Assembly: GCA_951812925.1 (NCBI GenBank)
Contig: OX638371.1
Coordinates: forward strand, 115,095,124-115,159,123
DNA: 64,000 nt
Source of the DNA: Calliopum simillimum
Lineage: Eukaryota > Arthropoda > Insecta > Diptera > Lauxaniidae
Direction of reading: 5' to 3'
The notes beneath the pieces were generated by a model that was given only the letters and a program-made list of their open reading frames with translations, searched no databases and was not told where the DNA came from. A program made the translations under genes and the position numbers. Positions 38,011-49,429 of the stretch are shown here, piece after piece. The stretch's first letter is position 1, and each line of letters begins with the position of its first letter.

Positions 38011-39070
38011 AAATTATGAGTTCGAAATTCGTATTGTCTCAAAGTCATTATTTGCTGATCACAAGAGAAATATTTCTAATTTTTTGTTTAAAAATCATTT
38101 CATTTGAATAACTTTATTCAACTTTCAAATACATACAATCAAACTATCAACTGTTCCTAATGAATATTTTACTAATTCTTTTCAATTTTTTTGTATGCAA
38201 CGCCAACTAATTTGCAATTAATTAAACTCATTAAATATTTACACAGATACACGAGAACCGCAAATTCACATTAAATGGAGAAGTGAAAGAGAACGACCCG
38301 TCGATGTGTTGTTGACAACAGTTGTTCCTCTTGTTGTTATTGTAATAGACAGTGTTGGGTGTTGGTGTTGTAAAATTTATATATTCCATACATACATAGA
38401 ACTAGCAAAGCAGAGCGGAGCAGACAGAGTTGGGCAGCACAAGGCATGACAGGAAGGCGGTCTCAAACAACAACAACAACAACAAATATTTATTACGTAA
38501 ATTAAACATGAATATTTCGTCGAAACGAACGAATGAACAAACTAAAAAGACTCAACTGAACTGAGGCTGAGCAAAACTGAACTCCAAAACTAAATGGAAT
38601 CACACTAATTTTATAGAATTTTGCACAGCAAAAGTTGGTGACACACCATTACTACAACACATTGGTTGGTTACAGAGATATCAAATACTTAGATACATGC
38701 ATGTAGTTATTGCATTTACCAAATGCTTATGTAGTTGGTTTGTTTGTTAAATATAAAATTAGATAAATGCTGAAATAGAGCAACTTTTGATAGGGGGGTT
38801 TTGCCGAGACACAGGGAGGCAAGCTGAGGGATCAGGCAGAGAGCGAGCGTATATATTTGTATTTAAATTTGCGTTTTAGTGGATGCAAATAATTTGCACA
38901 AGTAATTTGATTATGGAATTACAGCTGGAACAACAACAACATCGGCATAAAGTGGGACAATTTGTTGTTGCATTTAATTTGAAAAGTTTAAGTTTGAATA
39001 TCAAGTGGATATCATAGAAAATTAAATAGTTATAGTACTGTTTTAATAACAATCTTCTGTGCAATTTAGT
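38011..39070. other. Non-coding stretch, no gene supported
   Basis: Contains a CAA microsatellite at 38468-38484 and a second short CAA run near 38930. No gene recognised. Confidence 0.5.
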
Positions 39071-39640
39071 ACTCATGTGAAGTTGCCATCGGAATTTTCG
39101 ACCGGATAGTTTTTTAGAGTTCTGAGCACGTTGGGAATTGTTCAGGAGTTATTTTACAAAATTCGAAATAGTTCTGTGAAACTAGACCAAAAATCGGTGT
39201 GCCGGTTTTTGCTCAGAGCTACTTTTCACGTTGAGGAGTTTTGATACCATTTTTGCATTTTCAAGAAAGAGTTCTAGAGTCCTTCATATTTTTAAAAATT
39301 TTTTTTTTTTCTTTTTTATTGGCAAAAATTTTTTCATAAATTTTTATAAAAAAAAATCTTACTGTAAAAGAGTTCTAATAAGAGTTCTGCATAGCGCTCG
39401 AAAAGTTCTACAGAAAATTCTTGTACCATTTTCCCAAAATATTAGTTCACTTAATGTTAACCGCTCATTAAAGTTCCATCGGTCACTCAGGAAAAAAAAA
39501 ATTATCGTGGAGAAGTTCTAATAAGAGTTCTGAGTAGCGCTTGAAGGGTTCTTAAGAAAAATCTAGTAGCACTTTTCATTTTAATCGAAAAATCAGAAAA
39601 ATTTCAATTTATTTCCAAGTAACTATCCGAAATTTTATCA
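39071..39640 (+). mobile_element. Foldback family, left half only
   Basis: Begins actcatgtgaagttgccatc, the family terminus, and follows the order seen at 23642: 'gttgggaattgttcagg', 'aaaattcgaaatagttctg', 'aaaaatcggtgtgccgg', then repeated 'aagagttctaataagagtt' units. It ends where a mini-me/DINE-like fragment begins, with no right arm. Confidence 0.68.
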
Positions 39641-39648
39641 AATAATCT

Positions 39649-39995
39649 GACTACGTCGTCAAAGTAAGCTCGAGGAATTTGAAAATGAGCAAAGTTGGTC
39701 AATGGACACGCCTACCGCCCATACACAGAATATGTTCAAATCGCATTATTAAGAAAAAGTTTCAAAAAGCTGTTCTGTAAGCATTTTTTAAGATAATGAA
39801 ACCAAATTTTGTGCAGATGCTTGGAATGTTTAGTTTGTGCAAAATCTAAGCAAAAGCTAAGTGAATTCAGTCGAGAAGGCTTGGCACCTCTCGTACAAGC
39901 AAAAGTTTTAAAATACTGCAGTGTAGGGAATTTTTTTTTCTGCCCAGGCCAAAGGTAGTACCTTTATTAGTTTTTATCTTAATCATTAACTTTTT
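39649..39995 (+). mobile_element. Mini-me/DINE-like fragment, 5' truncated
   Basis: Opens inside the element at 'cgtcgtcaaagtaagctcg', matching about 10485-10510 of copy 2, and runs to 'tactgcagtgtaggga' and the family tail 'ggccaaaggtagtaccttt'. The 5' core and (GTCY)n track are absent. Confidence 0.62.
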
Positions 39996-41276
39996 GAATC
40001 ATTCTAGTTCTTCTTCAGACCATATTTTTTTTCTTTCTAAAAAATGGCATTTTGTTTTATGGGCAATTTTACATTTTTATTTTCAGAGTTTAAATAAAAT
40101 TGCATTTGCATACACATTATTTGAAAACTTTATTTATAATTTCGATTTAATCAATTGAAAATGCTGCACTTTAATTAAAGTTTCTGAAGTCAAGACTTCC
40201 TCCTTAGTTTTTTACGTTTTTTTCCTTTTGTGTTTTTCATCTCGTGCTCTGAAATGGGTTTTTTTTTATTTTTCTCTATCAATTAAATAAAATCTCCAAA
40301 TTAAAATAAAAAAAAAAAAATCATGCTGACAGCGCACCATTAAAATTTATTGCGGTTTCGATTCGTCACAGACCATTCAATTGATGTCAAGTGGAACTTT
40401 CTAATGATGATGATTGTCATCATTATGCTGATGCTGTTGGTCTCCAATTTGCAGCGAAGCACGTTGCATTGCGTTGGAGTGATAGCCAGTATTCCCCAGT
40501 TCAACATACTTCAATTTAGATGGCGCTCGAGAGATAAATATGTAAAAATGCAACGACAACTTAAAAAAAGTTTGAAAACCCTTAAAAGCTTGAAAATTTG
40601 ATTTTCTGGTCAACATATGGTGGCGCAGACAAATGGATAGGACATTTTTCATGCCACACAACATTTAATGCAGTTGAGAAAATCTCAAAGTTCCTTAGCC
40701 GCGCTTAGTACGTGGTGCACTATGCTATCTATCGCAATTAAAGTAATTCTACTAAATCAATTCTAAAATTGTAATAAAATGTTGTCGTCAAGAATTTTCT
40801 GTGAGTATTTTGTTGCAACAGTCAAAGTCAAATTTTCGCAGGCAATTAGACACAATTAAAGCGCAATAAATGGGCACACACAACACCAACAACATGGATA
40901 TACTGGATGATTTTCTGTAGTGACACTCACTCTTAGTTCTGCTATAGACAAACCACCACCATTCTGTATTCATCCATGAATTGAACCATTCGACATGGCA
41001 TTTTAAAGCGCTAAATTGGTAACCATGTTGCTGTTGCTGCTGTTATGTTGTTCGTGCTTGTGTTTGTTGTGTAAAGTGCTGTTAAAATGCGTGCATATCC
41101 CTAAATGATTTATTTCGAGGTAACCCACCAGAGTAAACTTGCACTAAAACCATATTGGATGATGTTCAGAGAAACAGATTTTTTTAGTAGCAATGTAATG
41201 TAATGGGATTTTTGACTAAAAATGTAACTTTCTCGAAGTATTTATTTGGATAAAATAGGGTGTTGATAGCCTCGTA
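39996..41276. other. Non-coding stretch, no gene supported
   Basis: No conserved domain or terminal repeats found. The open frames at 40350-40664 overlap on opposite strands without any recognisable motif. Confidence 0.5.
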
Positions 41277-41278
41277 TA

Positions 41279-42113
41279 ACAGGTCATTCAATAAGTCCGT
41301 AGGATAAGTAGGAGGAAAACAAAATTTTGACCAAACTCGATTTAATTATTCAACATGGTTGTCTTCGAGGGCGATACAACGAGTATAGTGATTTTCCAAC
41401 ATTTCGATTCCACTTTAATAGTACGATTTTTCTTTTTCGTCAAAATGGGCCCCAGCTGACTGTCTTTTGGATTCTGGTGTGTAATAGTGAAGCCATGTTT
41501 CATCCATTGTCACATATCGACGATAGAATACGATTTTATTGCGGTTTAACAGCGCCAAACACTACTCTGAAGCATCAATTCGTTGTTGTTTTTGGTCGAC
41601 TGTGGGCTCACGCGGCACCCACTGTGTAAAATGGTAAAAATACTACCATCTGATATCTTTGCAATTTCAGCTAGCTCGTGCACCTTCAATTTGCAATCGT
41701 TCATAACCAATTTGTGGATTTTTTTTTTATGTTTTCTGGAATATCAGAATCATTTGTGCGTTCACTGCGCTCTGCATCATTTGTGCTGGTACGACCACAT
41801 TTAAATTCAGCAATTCATTTGTATCGATGGAGGAGAGTTCGGATATTGTTTATCAATCCATTGTTTGGTTTCCACTGTATTTTTTTTCATCAAAAAGCAA
41901 TGCTTTATCAAAACTCGAAATTCACTTTTTTCCATTATTTTTTACTAACAAAAGTTGCTTCACACAAAATGTTATAACTCACGAATCAATAGTCCGATTG
42001 CTGTTAAATTTATACACGTATCGTTTGAAGGTTAGTACAAAATAAAAATCATATGGAAAAAATTCTAGTAATGCCATCTATGTGTCATCCTACGGACTTA
42101 TTGAATGGCCTGT
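41279..42113 (-). mobile_element. Mariner element, internally deleted, both ends intact
   Basis: The ends read acaggtcattcaataagtcc and, from the other side, acaggccattcaataagtcc. A TA duplication flanks the element (41277-41278 and 42114-42115). On the minus strand the order is: 'GRTSTNDAERSERTNDSDIP' near 41800-41750, 'ELAEIAKISDGSIFTILH', 'WVPREPTVDQKQQRID', 'LLNRNKIVFYRRYVTMDETW' then 'LHYYTPES', and the C-terminal 'MLENHYTRCIALEDNHVE' before a stop near 41350. These are mariner landmarks; 'DETW' holds the first catalytic Asp. The part with the second and third Asp is missing. At 835 bp it is about 450 bp short of a typical 1.3-kb element. Confidence 0.9.
41350..41990 (-). pseudogene. Mariner transposase, broken
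   Basis: DD34D-type transposase of the cut-and-paste mariner family, normally about 345 residues. The helix-turn-helix N-terminal part, the region before the catalytic core and the extreme C-terminus can be read, but with two or more early stop codons near the N-terminus, a TAG within 'ASE-CLALLNRN', a gap of about 20 residues between 'SIFTILH' and 'WVPRE' (both relative to typical mariners), and loss of the core after 'YYTPESKRQ'. It cannot make an active enzyme. Edges of the reading are approximate. Confidence 0.85.
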
Positions 42114-42115
42114 TA

Positions 42116-42342
42116 TATGGCAGAATCTAGCTCCACCATCACCGATTGCGCTGAAACTTTTTGACATGATAATTAACTCGATTTGACTAGACACGTATTT
42201 TTTTATTTCGACCGAAACCAGTTTTCTTGACCTGTGGACCATATCACTAAAATTACGAGTTTTTGAACTAAAAAGAAGACAGGTTCAGAAAAATGCTCAT
42301 AACTTCGGTTCCTGTGGATCAGTTACAATAATTTTTTTTAGA
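42116..42342. other. Spacer between mariner and palindrome
   Basis: About 230 bp holding 'gcgctgaaactttttgacat' and other AT-rich sequence. It is not obviously part of either neighbouring element. Confidence 0.4.
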
Positions 42343-42350
42343 ATCTGTAT

Positions 42351-44218
42351 TAGAGTGGTCCAAATTTTGTATGGAAAAACCAAAAGTGTTAAAAAGTCAA
42401 GGTGCGCGCGACTTTTCTGAATCCTTGGATCCTGCTGATTACAAAAAGTGCTTTGGAACCAAAAAAAAATTGCGTTTAGATATTCCGCAACGAGCTTGAA
42501 GTTACTTTTTTAGGAATTTTTGAGTTTTTGAGTACTATTTTTAATTTAAACGCTATATCTTTTGAACCAGATAAGGTATTTGCAAAAATTAAATTGCATT
42601 TTGTTAAGAATATTTTGGGCCATTTTTTGCATTAATAATAATTAATGTTGTATTTTTCAATTTTTTTTAGCAGCACTTTAAACTTCAAAATTTGTTAATT
42701 TTTTGAGGTATTTGCACTTTCAAGAACCGATTTTTTTCTTATTTTGCTCAAGCGAATTTTTTTTTATGTTTCCATTTTCTTACGCATTAATTTATCTATC
42801 AACTGACTCCAACAACTAAGCCACCAGCTTCACTTTACTTGCTAAAAACCGTAAAGTTTAATCAAATTTGGCCAAAAAAAAACTTTGAGTTTAAAATTTT
42901 CCTGGTGAAACAGAAACAACAATAGTCATTTAAGATGTATTTGTTCATGAAAATTCTAAATCCGGTCTCAGAATTGCTCTATCTTGTACGGATTTAGAGA
43001 TATCCTAAGCTAAAAATGCAAAAAACACCGTTTTTGATAATTTTGAAGTTGTTATATAAGGACATGGTAACTTTCAGCTTGGTATTGAAAATAAGAGTGA
43101 AGGCATTATTCTTGAAAACTCAATTTAAATTAAATCGATATCTCTTTAATCCTCTGAAATATCGTAAGCAGAAATAATAAAAAAACGTTTTTTTTGCACT
43201 TTTTCAACTTTTTAAGTTAGGATAACTCCGAGAATAAAAAAGATATCGGTATAATTTAAATTGGATTTTAAAGAAACAGACTGGTACTTTTAACCACTAT
43301 ACCATTTTTTGTGGCTGAAAGTAACCTTGACTTGTAATATCACTTTAAAAAGAGCAAAAACGGTGTTTTTTATACTTTTATGTTTGAATATCTCCTTAAC
43401 CGTACAAGATAGAGCAATTTTGAGACTGAATTCGGAATCAACAGTAACAAATACATCGAAAATGGCTATTTTAGTTTATTTTTGACAAATTTTTTTTTTG
43501 TTTTTTAGAAGATCTATGAAAACTATCTGTTAATCTGTTTTGCCAAAAATAACAAGAAGTGCAAAAATTTCGATATTGCAAAGAATGTTGTTTTACTTAG
43601 AAGATTATGAACTAATGATTTTATAAAAAACAAGTGGTATCTTAAGTCATCCCATTGAGATATCTTATTTCAATGCCTTGAAAACACTAAAATGAATTTT
43701 TTTTTTGAGTCTAATTTAATTATACTTAATAGTTTTTAGTGAGTAAAAGTGTTACTAATAGCTTAGTTGTTGGAATTATTTTAAAGATAAATTAATGCAT
43801 AAAAATATAAAAATGTTTAAAAAAATTTGCTAGAGCAAAATAAGAAAAAAATTGGTTGTTGAAAGTGCAAACACCTCAAAAAATTAACAAATTTTTAAGT
43901 TTAAAGTGCTGCTGAAAAAAATTGGCAAAAAGTAGATTAATTATTATTGATGCAAAACATGGCTCAAAATATTCCTAACAAAATGCAATTTAATTTTTGC
44001 AAATATTTTATCTGGTTCAAAAGGTATAGCGTTTAAATTAAAAAGAGAACTCAAAAACTCAAAAATTCCTAAAAAAGTACTTTCAAGCTCGTTGCGGAAT
44101 ATCTAAACGCAATTTTTTTTTGATTCCAAAGCATTTTTTGTAATCAGCAGGATCCAAGGATTCAGAAAAGTCGCGCGCACCTTGACTTTTTAACACTTTC
44201 GGATTTTGGACCACTCTA
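42351..44218. mobile_element. 1.87-kb palindromic element with 8-bp target duplication
   Basis: Starts 'tagagtggtccaaatttt' and ends with its inverted counterpart 'ggattttggaccactcta'. Direct flanks 'atctgtat' at 42343-42350 and 44219-44226 are identical. Pairing blocks can be followed from both ends inward: 'gtgcgcgcgacttttctgaa' near 42400 and its partner near 44170; 'ccgcaacgagcttgaa' near 42485; 'ttttttgaggtatttgcact' near 42700 and its partner near 43870; 'ttgctctatcttgtacgg' near 42980 and its partner near 43405. So arms of about 900 bp cover nearly the whole element. An 8-bp duplication fits hAT-like transposition (inference). No transposase is seen. Confidence 0.85.
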
Positions 44219-44226
44219 ATCTGTAT

Positions 44227-44540
44227 ATATAAATAGGCAAACGAAATCGGTTCAGTTCTATCTTTAAATCTTCTCACGAATACATCGCTGCATCGAATAT
44301 TTATGAAATTTGGTACGAAGATATGGTTAGCACTAAGGAACTAAGCAACATGACCATTATGTTTTTAAGTGGTGCCACGCACTTAAATGGAGAAAACGCT
44401 CTCATGGCTAAACCACTGCATCGATTGTTTGATATGGCGATAGGGTTACCACTAAGGAACGATAACATGACCATTATGTTTTAAGATGGGCTTTGCCACG
44501 CCTCTAAATGAAAACAACGCTCTCGTGGCTCAGTCATAAA
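44227..44540. repeat. Dispersed repeat with about 125-bp tandem units
   Basis: Opens 'aaataggcaaacgaaatcgg' then two units built on 'gaaatttggtac', 'agcactaaggaac', 'catgaccattatgttt' and 'gccacgc..ctaaatg'. A related copy is at 56262-56525. A third unit appears to continue after the MITE at 44549-45423. Family not recognised; no protein. Confidence 0.6.
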
Positions 44541-44548
44541 GTAACTTA

Positions 44549-45423
44549 GGGTAATGTGGTTACCTTTTTCTTTTTTACCAATTTCTACCAAAGTAATGGT
44601 AGTAGGTAAGCTTGGTCAATTTATTTGTATTAGTTATTCTATTGTTTTTACTATTTGATAATTTATGTACTAAAATATTAACATTTTCAAGCGTGAGGCC
44701 AGTTAAATTGAAAGTACCTAAAAATAGCTGAAAAAGAAAAGTGTCGGGTAATGTGGCTCACCCTGCCCATTCCCTAAAGAAGTACCGTTATTCGCAAATT
44801 TTGTTGACTAAAAGTCGAGTAGTAGTTTTTAAGATTATATTTGCTATGAAATAGCTTTATATTCTTATTAAATAATATTTTCTGGTAAGATAAAGCAAAT
44901 TCATACTAACATGTGAATAAGTAAGAAGGGTTATCGAATCATACGTAAAATAGTACTCCACATTACTCAAACTCGGGTATCCTACACATGCAATTAGCTT
45001 TTTAAGGTGTAATAGTATTTAAAGTTGATATACGGTATATAATATGGGGTAGTCCACATTACCCGAATACATCACGTTTTTGAAATAATCATTGATTATA
45101 AAAAAGAAATGTAAAATCAGACTTGCTAATGCATTTTTTCGTTGAATAATAGATCCATAATTGCATTAGATATATTTTAATTTTAGAAAACTGAGTTCTG
45201 AGGAAGTAACTTAGTTATTCACCAAGTACTACAAATAAGTCAACTTGACCTCAAAGCATATGCTAAGAATTTCACACGAATAATTAGCATTATAGAAAAG
45301 CCAAAGAGCGTAAAGAATATGTTTTTCGCTTTTTATTGTGCACAAATAACCAGAATTGTTGTGCAGTCTTTAATATGAGAAATAAAAGGGTGCACCACAT
45401 TACCCGCATAGTCCACATTACCC
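44549..45423. mobile_element. TA-flanked MITE with 'gggtaatgtgg' ends
   Basis: Left end after TA (44547-44548) is 'gggtaatgtggttacc'. The right end, read on the other strand from 45423, is 'gggtaatgtggactatgcgg', with TA at 45424-45425. The first 11 bases match exactly. The word 'gggtaatgtgg' or a close variant recurs inside near 44755, 44952 (complement), 45050 (complement) and 45390 (complement). The 875 bp have no transposase. It appears to have inserted into the repeat at 44227-44540, whose third unit resumes after 45425. Confidence 0.72.
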
Positions 45424-45425
45424 TA

Positions 45426-45570
45426 AATTACTCTATCAGAGGTAGGCCTAACACCAAGGACGAAAATTCAAAACTTTTGTATTTTATTAAAATATTATGT
45501 TTTGGAGTGAGCCGTGACGCACCCCTAAAAAGAAAATACGCAGACATGTTTATTAATGAGATTTTGTTTC
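45426..45570. repeat. Continuation of the 44227 repeat after the MITE
   Basis: 'gtaggcctaacaccaaggac' and 'gtgacgcacccctaaaaag' followed by 'aaaatacgc' line up with 'agggttaccactaaggaacg' and 'gccacgcctctaaatgaaaa' of the preceding units. The match is partial. Confidence 0.42.
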
Positions 45571-47480
45571 CTTAAGTTTACAGTTGCGAAGTCTCTTTGC
45601 AGCAAAATTGAAGTGGTCGAATTTCGGCCGGAAGGCGAACTCTAGTATGAAGAATTGGATGAAGTATCAAATGCCTGGCCCAATTTTTCGCCAAAAGAAT
45701 ATTATGACGCTTCATTTTCGATAATTGAAAAAACATAAGTAAAGTCTCTATTTTCGGGAAAATAGCGACATTATAATATTTCATGTACATTTTATGCTAC
45801 AGTGCACACTAATGGCTAAGTTTTGTACAAAATAAAACAAAAAAATTTCAAATTATGTTGTGTAATCTCTACTTGCCCTATGAAAACATAAAACAGAAAA
45901 GTAAATAAATTTATGTCATGGTAAATTATAAATAACTCTGGCCATACATCAGGTGCTTTCAATCAATCAAAGCAATGCTTTTTTCGAAAATAAAATCAAA
46001 GCACAAAACTTTAATATTTTCGTTTTTTCATTAATAGCAAAATATTGCACGTGAATTGAACACATGAGTGCATTTTATAGCAAATAGAGAAGTTTTGAAA
46101 TCAAATTAAAACTCAATTAGTAATTGAAACTAAACCAATTAAAAACTTTACATTCATATAACTAGTTACTCTCAACTAAATACCCAGTAAAATAACTGAG
46201 AAAATCAGAATGTAATTGAATATCGCCAGCAGCAGCAGAAAGTTTAAATTGAATTTATGAAATGCAGTAGAAATTCGTATGTAAAAAAAAAGAAAGCAAT
46301 TAATTATGACAATAAACTGATTTAGTTAAAAGGCAAAAAGATAAAAAACATTGTTAGTGAGACTAACGCACGGACGGACGAACAGACAGACCGACGCACT
46401 AAAAAACAGACAGCCTGTCCGACGTATTGAGTGAGTGATAAATGAGTGCATTTGACAAGCACTAAAAAACAAATCTGAAAAAAAATGAAAACAAATGAAT
46501 TATTGTAACCAAAGAATGTGGGTGAGTGTGATGGCGTTGCCAGATTATAGAAGTTATATGTTTTTTTTTTTTTGTTTTTGATTCTGCAGCTTTTCAAAAA
46601 CACACATTTTAATGTTCTGTTTTGCCAACAAACCAAATGTTCCGAGTTTTTCTTAATTCAGAGTTTTTCCGAACAAATTCGAAACGGTTTTGAATTTCCG
46701 TAACGAATTCGTAACGATTTCGAAAAGATTTCTCTGAAGAATTTCTTAAACTTTTTCTTACTAATTTTCGGAAAAAACTCGACTCTGTTTAGAAAAGTTT
46801 CTACCTATGAAAACATTTTTTTTAAAACGCATAATTTATATCGCACTCTTAAAAAAGAAAAAATAACTATGGCAACTTTCACAAAAACAAAAAAAAAATC
46901 AACAAATGCGTCAAATAAGCAGACAACGTCTATAATCTTTATAAAACATGACATAGGGTAGGCAAACAATTAGCGCCAGTATAGAATCATTATGACAGAG
47001 AGCAGAAAAAAAAACACCTAGAACTGAGTGGTAATGTCAATCAAAATAAGAAGAGTTGTACAAGTGAAGGATTTCTAAAGATTTCGTAAAGCATTTTAAA
47101 AATATTTAAATAAAATATAAACATAATGTTTATTTAGAGCCGCTTCAATGTGTCGCAAACTAATGCAAGGCAACAGTACTGTGGAGAAAAAGAACGTCCA
47201 TAGGTACGTGCAAACGTGGAGCTTATTATTTGTTTATTTTGAACTAATTAAAAGTTTTTTCCAGATAGGCACTTCATAGATAAAAAAAAATGTACTTTAA
47301 TACCTTTGATAAGAGAAAATATTTAGGTTATTCAATTAGCTAGAGATAAAACAGGAAAATACATAGAAAAAAAGTTAGATAAAGATAGATAGAACAAAAA
47401 ACAAAATTATTTAAAAATGTTCAACTAAGAATCTTTTATTTAAAAGTGACTTTACTTGAAGAAAGGTAAATACTTTAAAC
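45571..47480. other. Non-coding stretch, no gene supported
   Basis: Contains a loosely repetitive part at 46635-46810 with 'gtaacgaattcgtaacgatt' and 'gaaaaaactcgac' words, whose relation to other repeats is unclear. No gene was recognised; the 104-codon minus frame at 46322-46636 lacks any recognisable domain. Confidence 0.45.
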
Positions 47481-47485
47481 GTCTA

Positions 47486-48005
47486 CACGGAGAAAAAAAT
47501 GGTACTTGCTACTTTATTTCTCATAAATTTTACCAGAATTTTAAGACAGAATAGTGACAACTCCCCACTGAAGTAAATTGCACCTTACTGTTTTAGTCAA
47601 TTCAGAATGTATGCTTGCTAGTAATTTTTTTGAAAAAATTGACGTGATATTAACTTTACTGTAAAATTCAAACAACAAAAAGCGAACTGACCGTACTAAG
47701 GCACGAACCCTGGCCAGTCCGTGTGATAGGTAGATACTTATCTTCCTGCGCTACTGGCGCATATGATGAAAAAGTATAAAATTTGTATATAAAGCAAATG
47801 TCTGTCTAAAAAAAGAAATTGTTATTAAAATTATAAAAAAGTCAAAATGATTTTTATGAAATTTACCTTACTCAAGTGAAGTAAAAACTATGACACTCAT
47901 TTTTGTGCGTGAAAAAAATAAAATAATTTTTACTAGAATTATAAATTCAAAATGGTGACATGTTTTTGGTCTGAAAGTATAATTTACTTTACATAGATTG
48001 AAATT
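47486..48005. mobile_element. Possible CAC-type MITE, right end unclear
   Basis: TA at 47484-47485 precedes 'cacggagaaaaaaatgg', the start seen in the elements at 32274 and 49876. Inverted similarity exists between 'cataaattttaccagaattt' on the left and the strand opposite 47930-47955. I could not find a matching terminus, so the end given is a guess. A tRNA-like segment lies inside. Confidence 0.35.
47690..47766 (-). ncRNA. tRNA-like (SINE-head-like) segment
   Basis: On the minus strand 'gcgccagtagcgcaggaaga' contains an A-box-like 'tagcgcagg', and 'cagggttcgtgccttagtac' about 45 bases later contains a B-box-like 'ggttcgtgcc'. This spacing suits an internal RNA polymerase III promoter. I could not fold a standard cloverleaf with a clear anticodon, so it is more likely the tRNA-derived head of a SINE or a tRNA relic than a working tRNA. 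Confidence 0.4.
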
Positions 48006-48334
48006 TCGGCAATTTAGAGTAAATATTACTTAATTATTTAACTGTATTTTATTTGTAAATATAGCTTTAATTTATATTTGAAATTTAGTGTTAATTACTG
48101 TAATTTGTTTACAAGTCGAATGGAGTAAAAATTATGAAGCGTATTTTTCCCGTGGCCCTCTGTTTGCTGGTTTTAGTAAATTTTGTCTTTTCTTTTAAAA
48201 ACAACAACAGAAACGTAGTTTGTCTAGATATATGATAAATAAAACATAATGCTGGCAATGCTTTCAAAGCATTTTGCAAGGTAGTTTCAGACATTCTACC
48301 CAAAAAAATTTTAGTCTTTTCATATGCATTATGA

Positions 48335-49418
48335 ACTAGAGTGAAGTTGGCGCTGCAATTTTTGAAAACCGCAAAATTTTTTAAGAGTTCTGAGTCCGAT
48401 GGGAATAGTTCTAGAGTTCTTTCCCAAAATTCGAAATGGTTCTGCGAAATTGGACTACAAAATAGGGGTAAGCCGTTTTTGCTCAGCGCCGGTTTTTTAA
48501 AATAGAGGAGTTCTGATAATATTTTCAGCTCACAAGAAAGAGTTCTGGAGTTCAATAGACATTTTTTTTTTTTTTGAAAAAATTTTTCTTAAAAAAATTT
48601 TAATATTGCAAAAAGAGTTCTGCTCGCAGAGTTTTACGGAAAATTCTGGTACCACTTTTCCAAATTATTCGTAGTTTTCAAGATAATTGCATTCCTGGCC
48701 ACTAAGGAAAAAATTTTTAGCTCGGATTAGAGTTCTGAGTAGCGACCGAAGAGTAAAAAAGAACATCCTAGCAAGTTCTTTGTATATATTCGTACTTTTC
48801 ATGTTATTCGGAAGCAAAACAGGACAAAAAAAATTTGTTCATGTAGCCAAGTTCTGATTACAGTTCTGAGTAGATTTCGAAGAATTCTAAAGAAAATGAC
48901 AGAAACTTTTTTCAAAATATTCGCACTTTTCATGTTAATCTAATCGGAAGTAACCACTCTCAAATAAAATTTTTTTTTTTTCTTATTTTCCGACTAACAT
49001 TAAAAGTACGAACATTTTGGAAAAAAGTTCTGAAGATTTTCTTTAGAACTGCTATGAGCGCTACTCGGAACTATAATCAGAACTCCTTTACGGTAAAATT
49101 TTTTTCCTGAGTGGCTGATGGAACCTTGTTTTGCGATTAACATGAAAACTACGAATAATTTCTTAAAGTGCTACGAATATTTTCTGTAGAACTCTACGAG
49201 CCCAATCCAGAACTATTATCAGAACTCTTGTTTTGCAAAAAATTGTTTACCAAAAAAAAATGTATAAAAAAGTGTTTTAAAAAAGTATAAAAAACTAGAA
49301 AACTCTTTTCGTGAGCCATTTCGAACTTTGTGAAAGAACTCCAGAACTATTCCCAACGAACTCAAAACTCTTAAAAATTTGGGGCTTTCGAAAATTGCAT
49401 AGTCAATTGCACATGAGT
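48335..49418. mobile_element. Foldback element, second two-ended copy
   Basis: Left end 'actagagtgaagttggcg' is a variant of the family terminus; the right end is 'gtcaattgcacatgagt'. Flanks 'gcattatga' (48326-48334) and 'acattacga' (49419-49427) agree at 7 of 9 positions, compatible with an old 9-bp duplication. The arms carry 'gttctgagtccgatggga', 'gctcagcgcc' and inward-facing 'gagttctgagtagcg' units as in the copy at 23642. The 148-codon minus frame at 48109-48555 is read through the left arm and flank and is not a gene. Confidence 0.72.
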
Positions 49419-49429
49419 ACATTACGATG

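Noticed and set aside
48109..48555. 148-codon minus-strand frame, one of the longest in the window.
   Set aside because: Most of it is the left arm of the foldback element at 48335. The same peptide words appear at 24667-24960 only because the arms are repeated.
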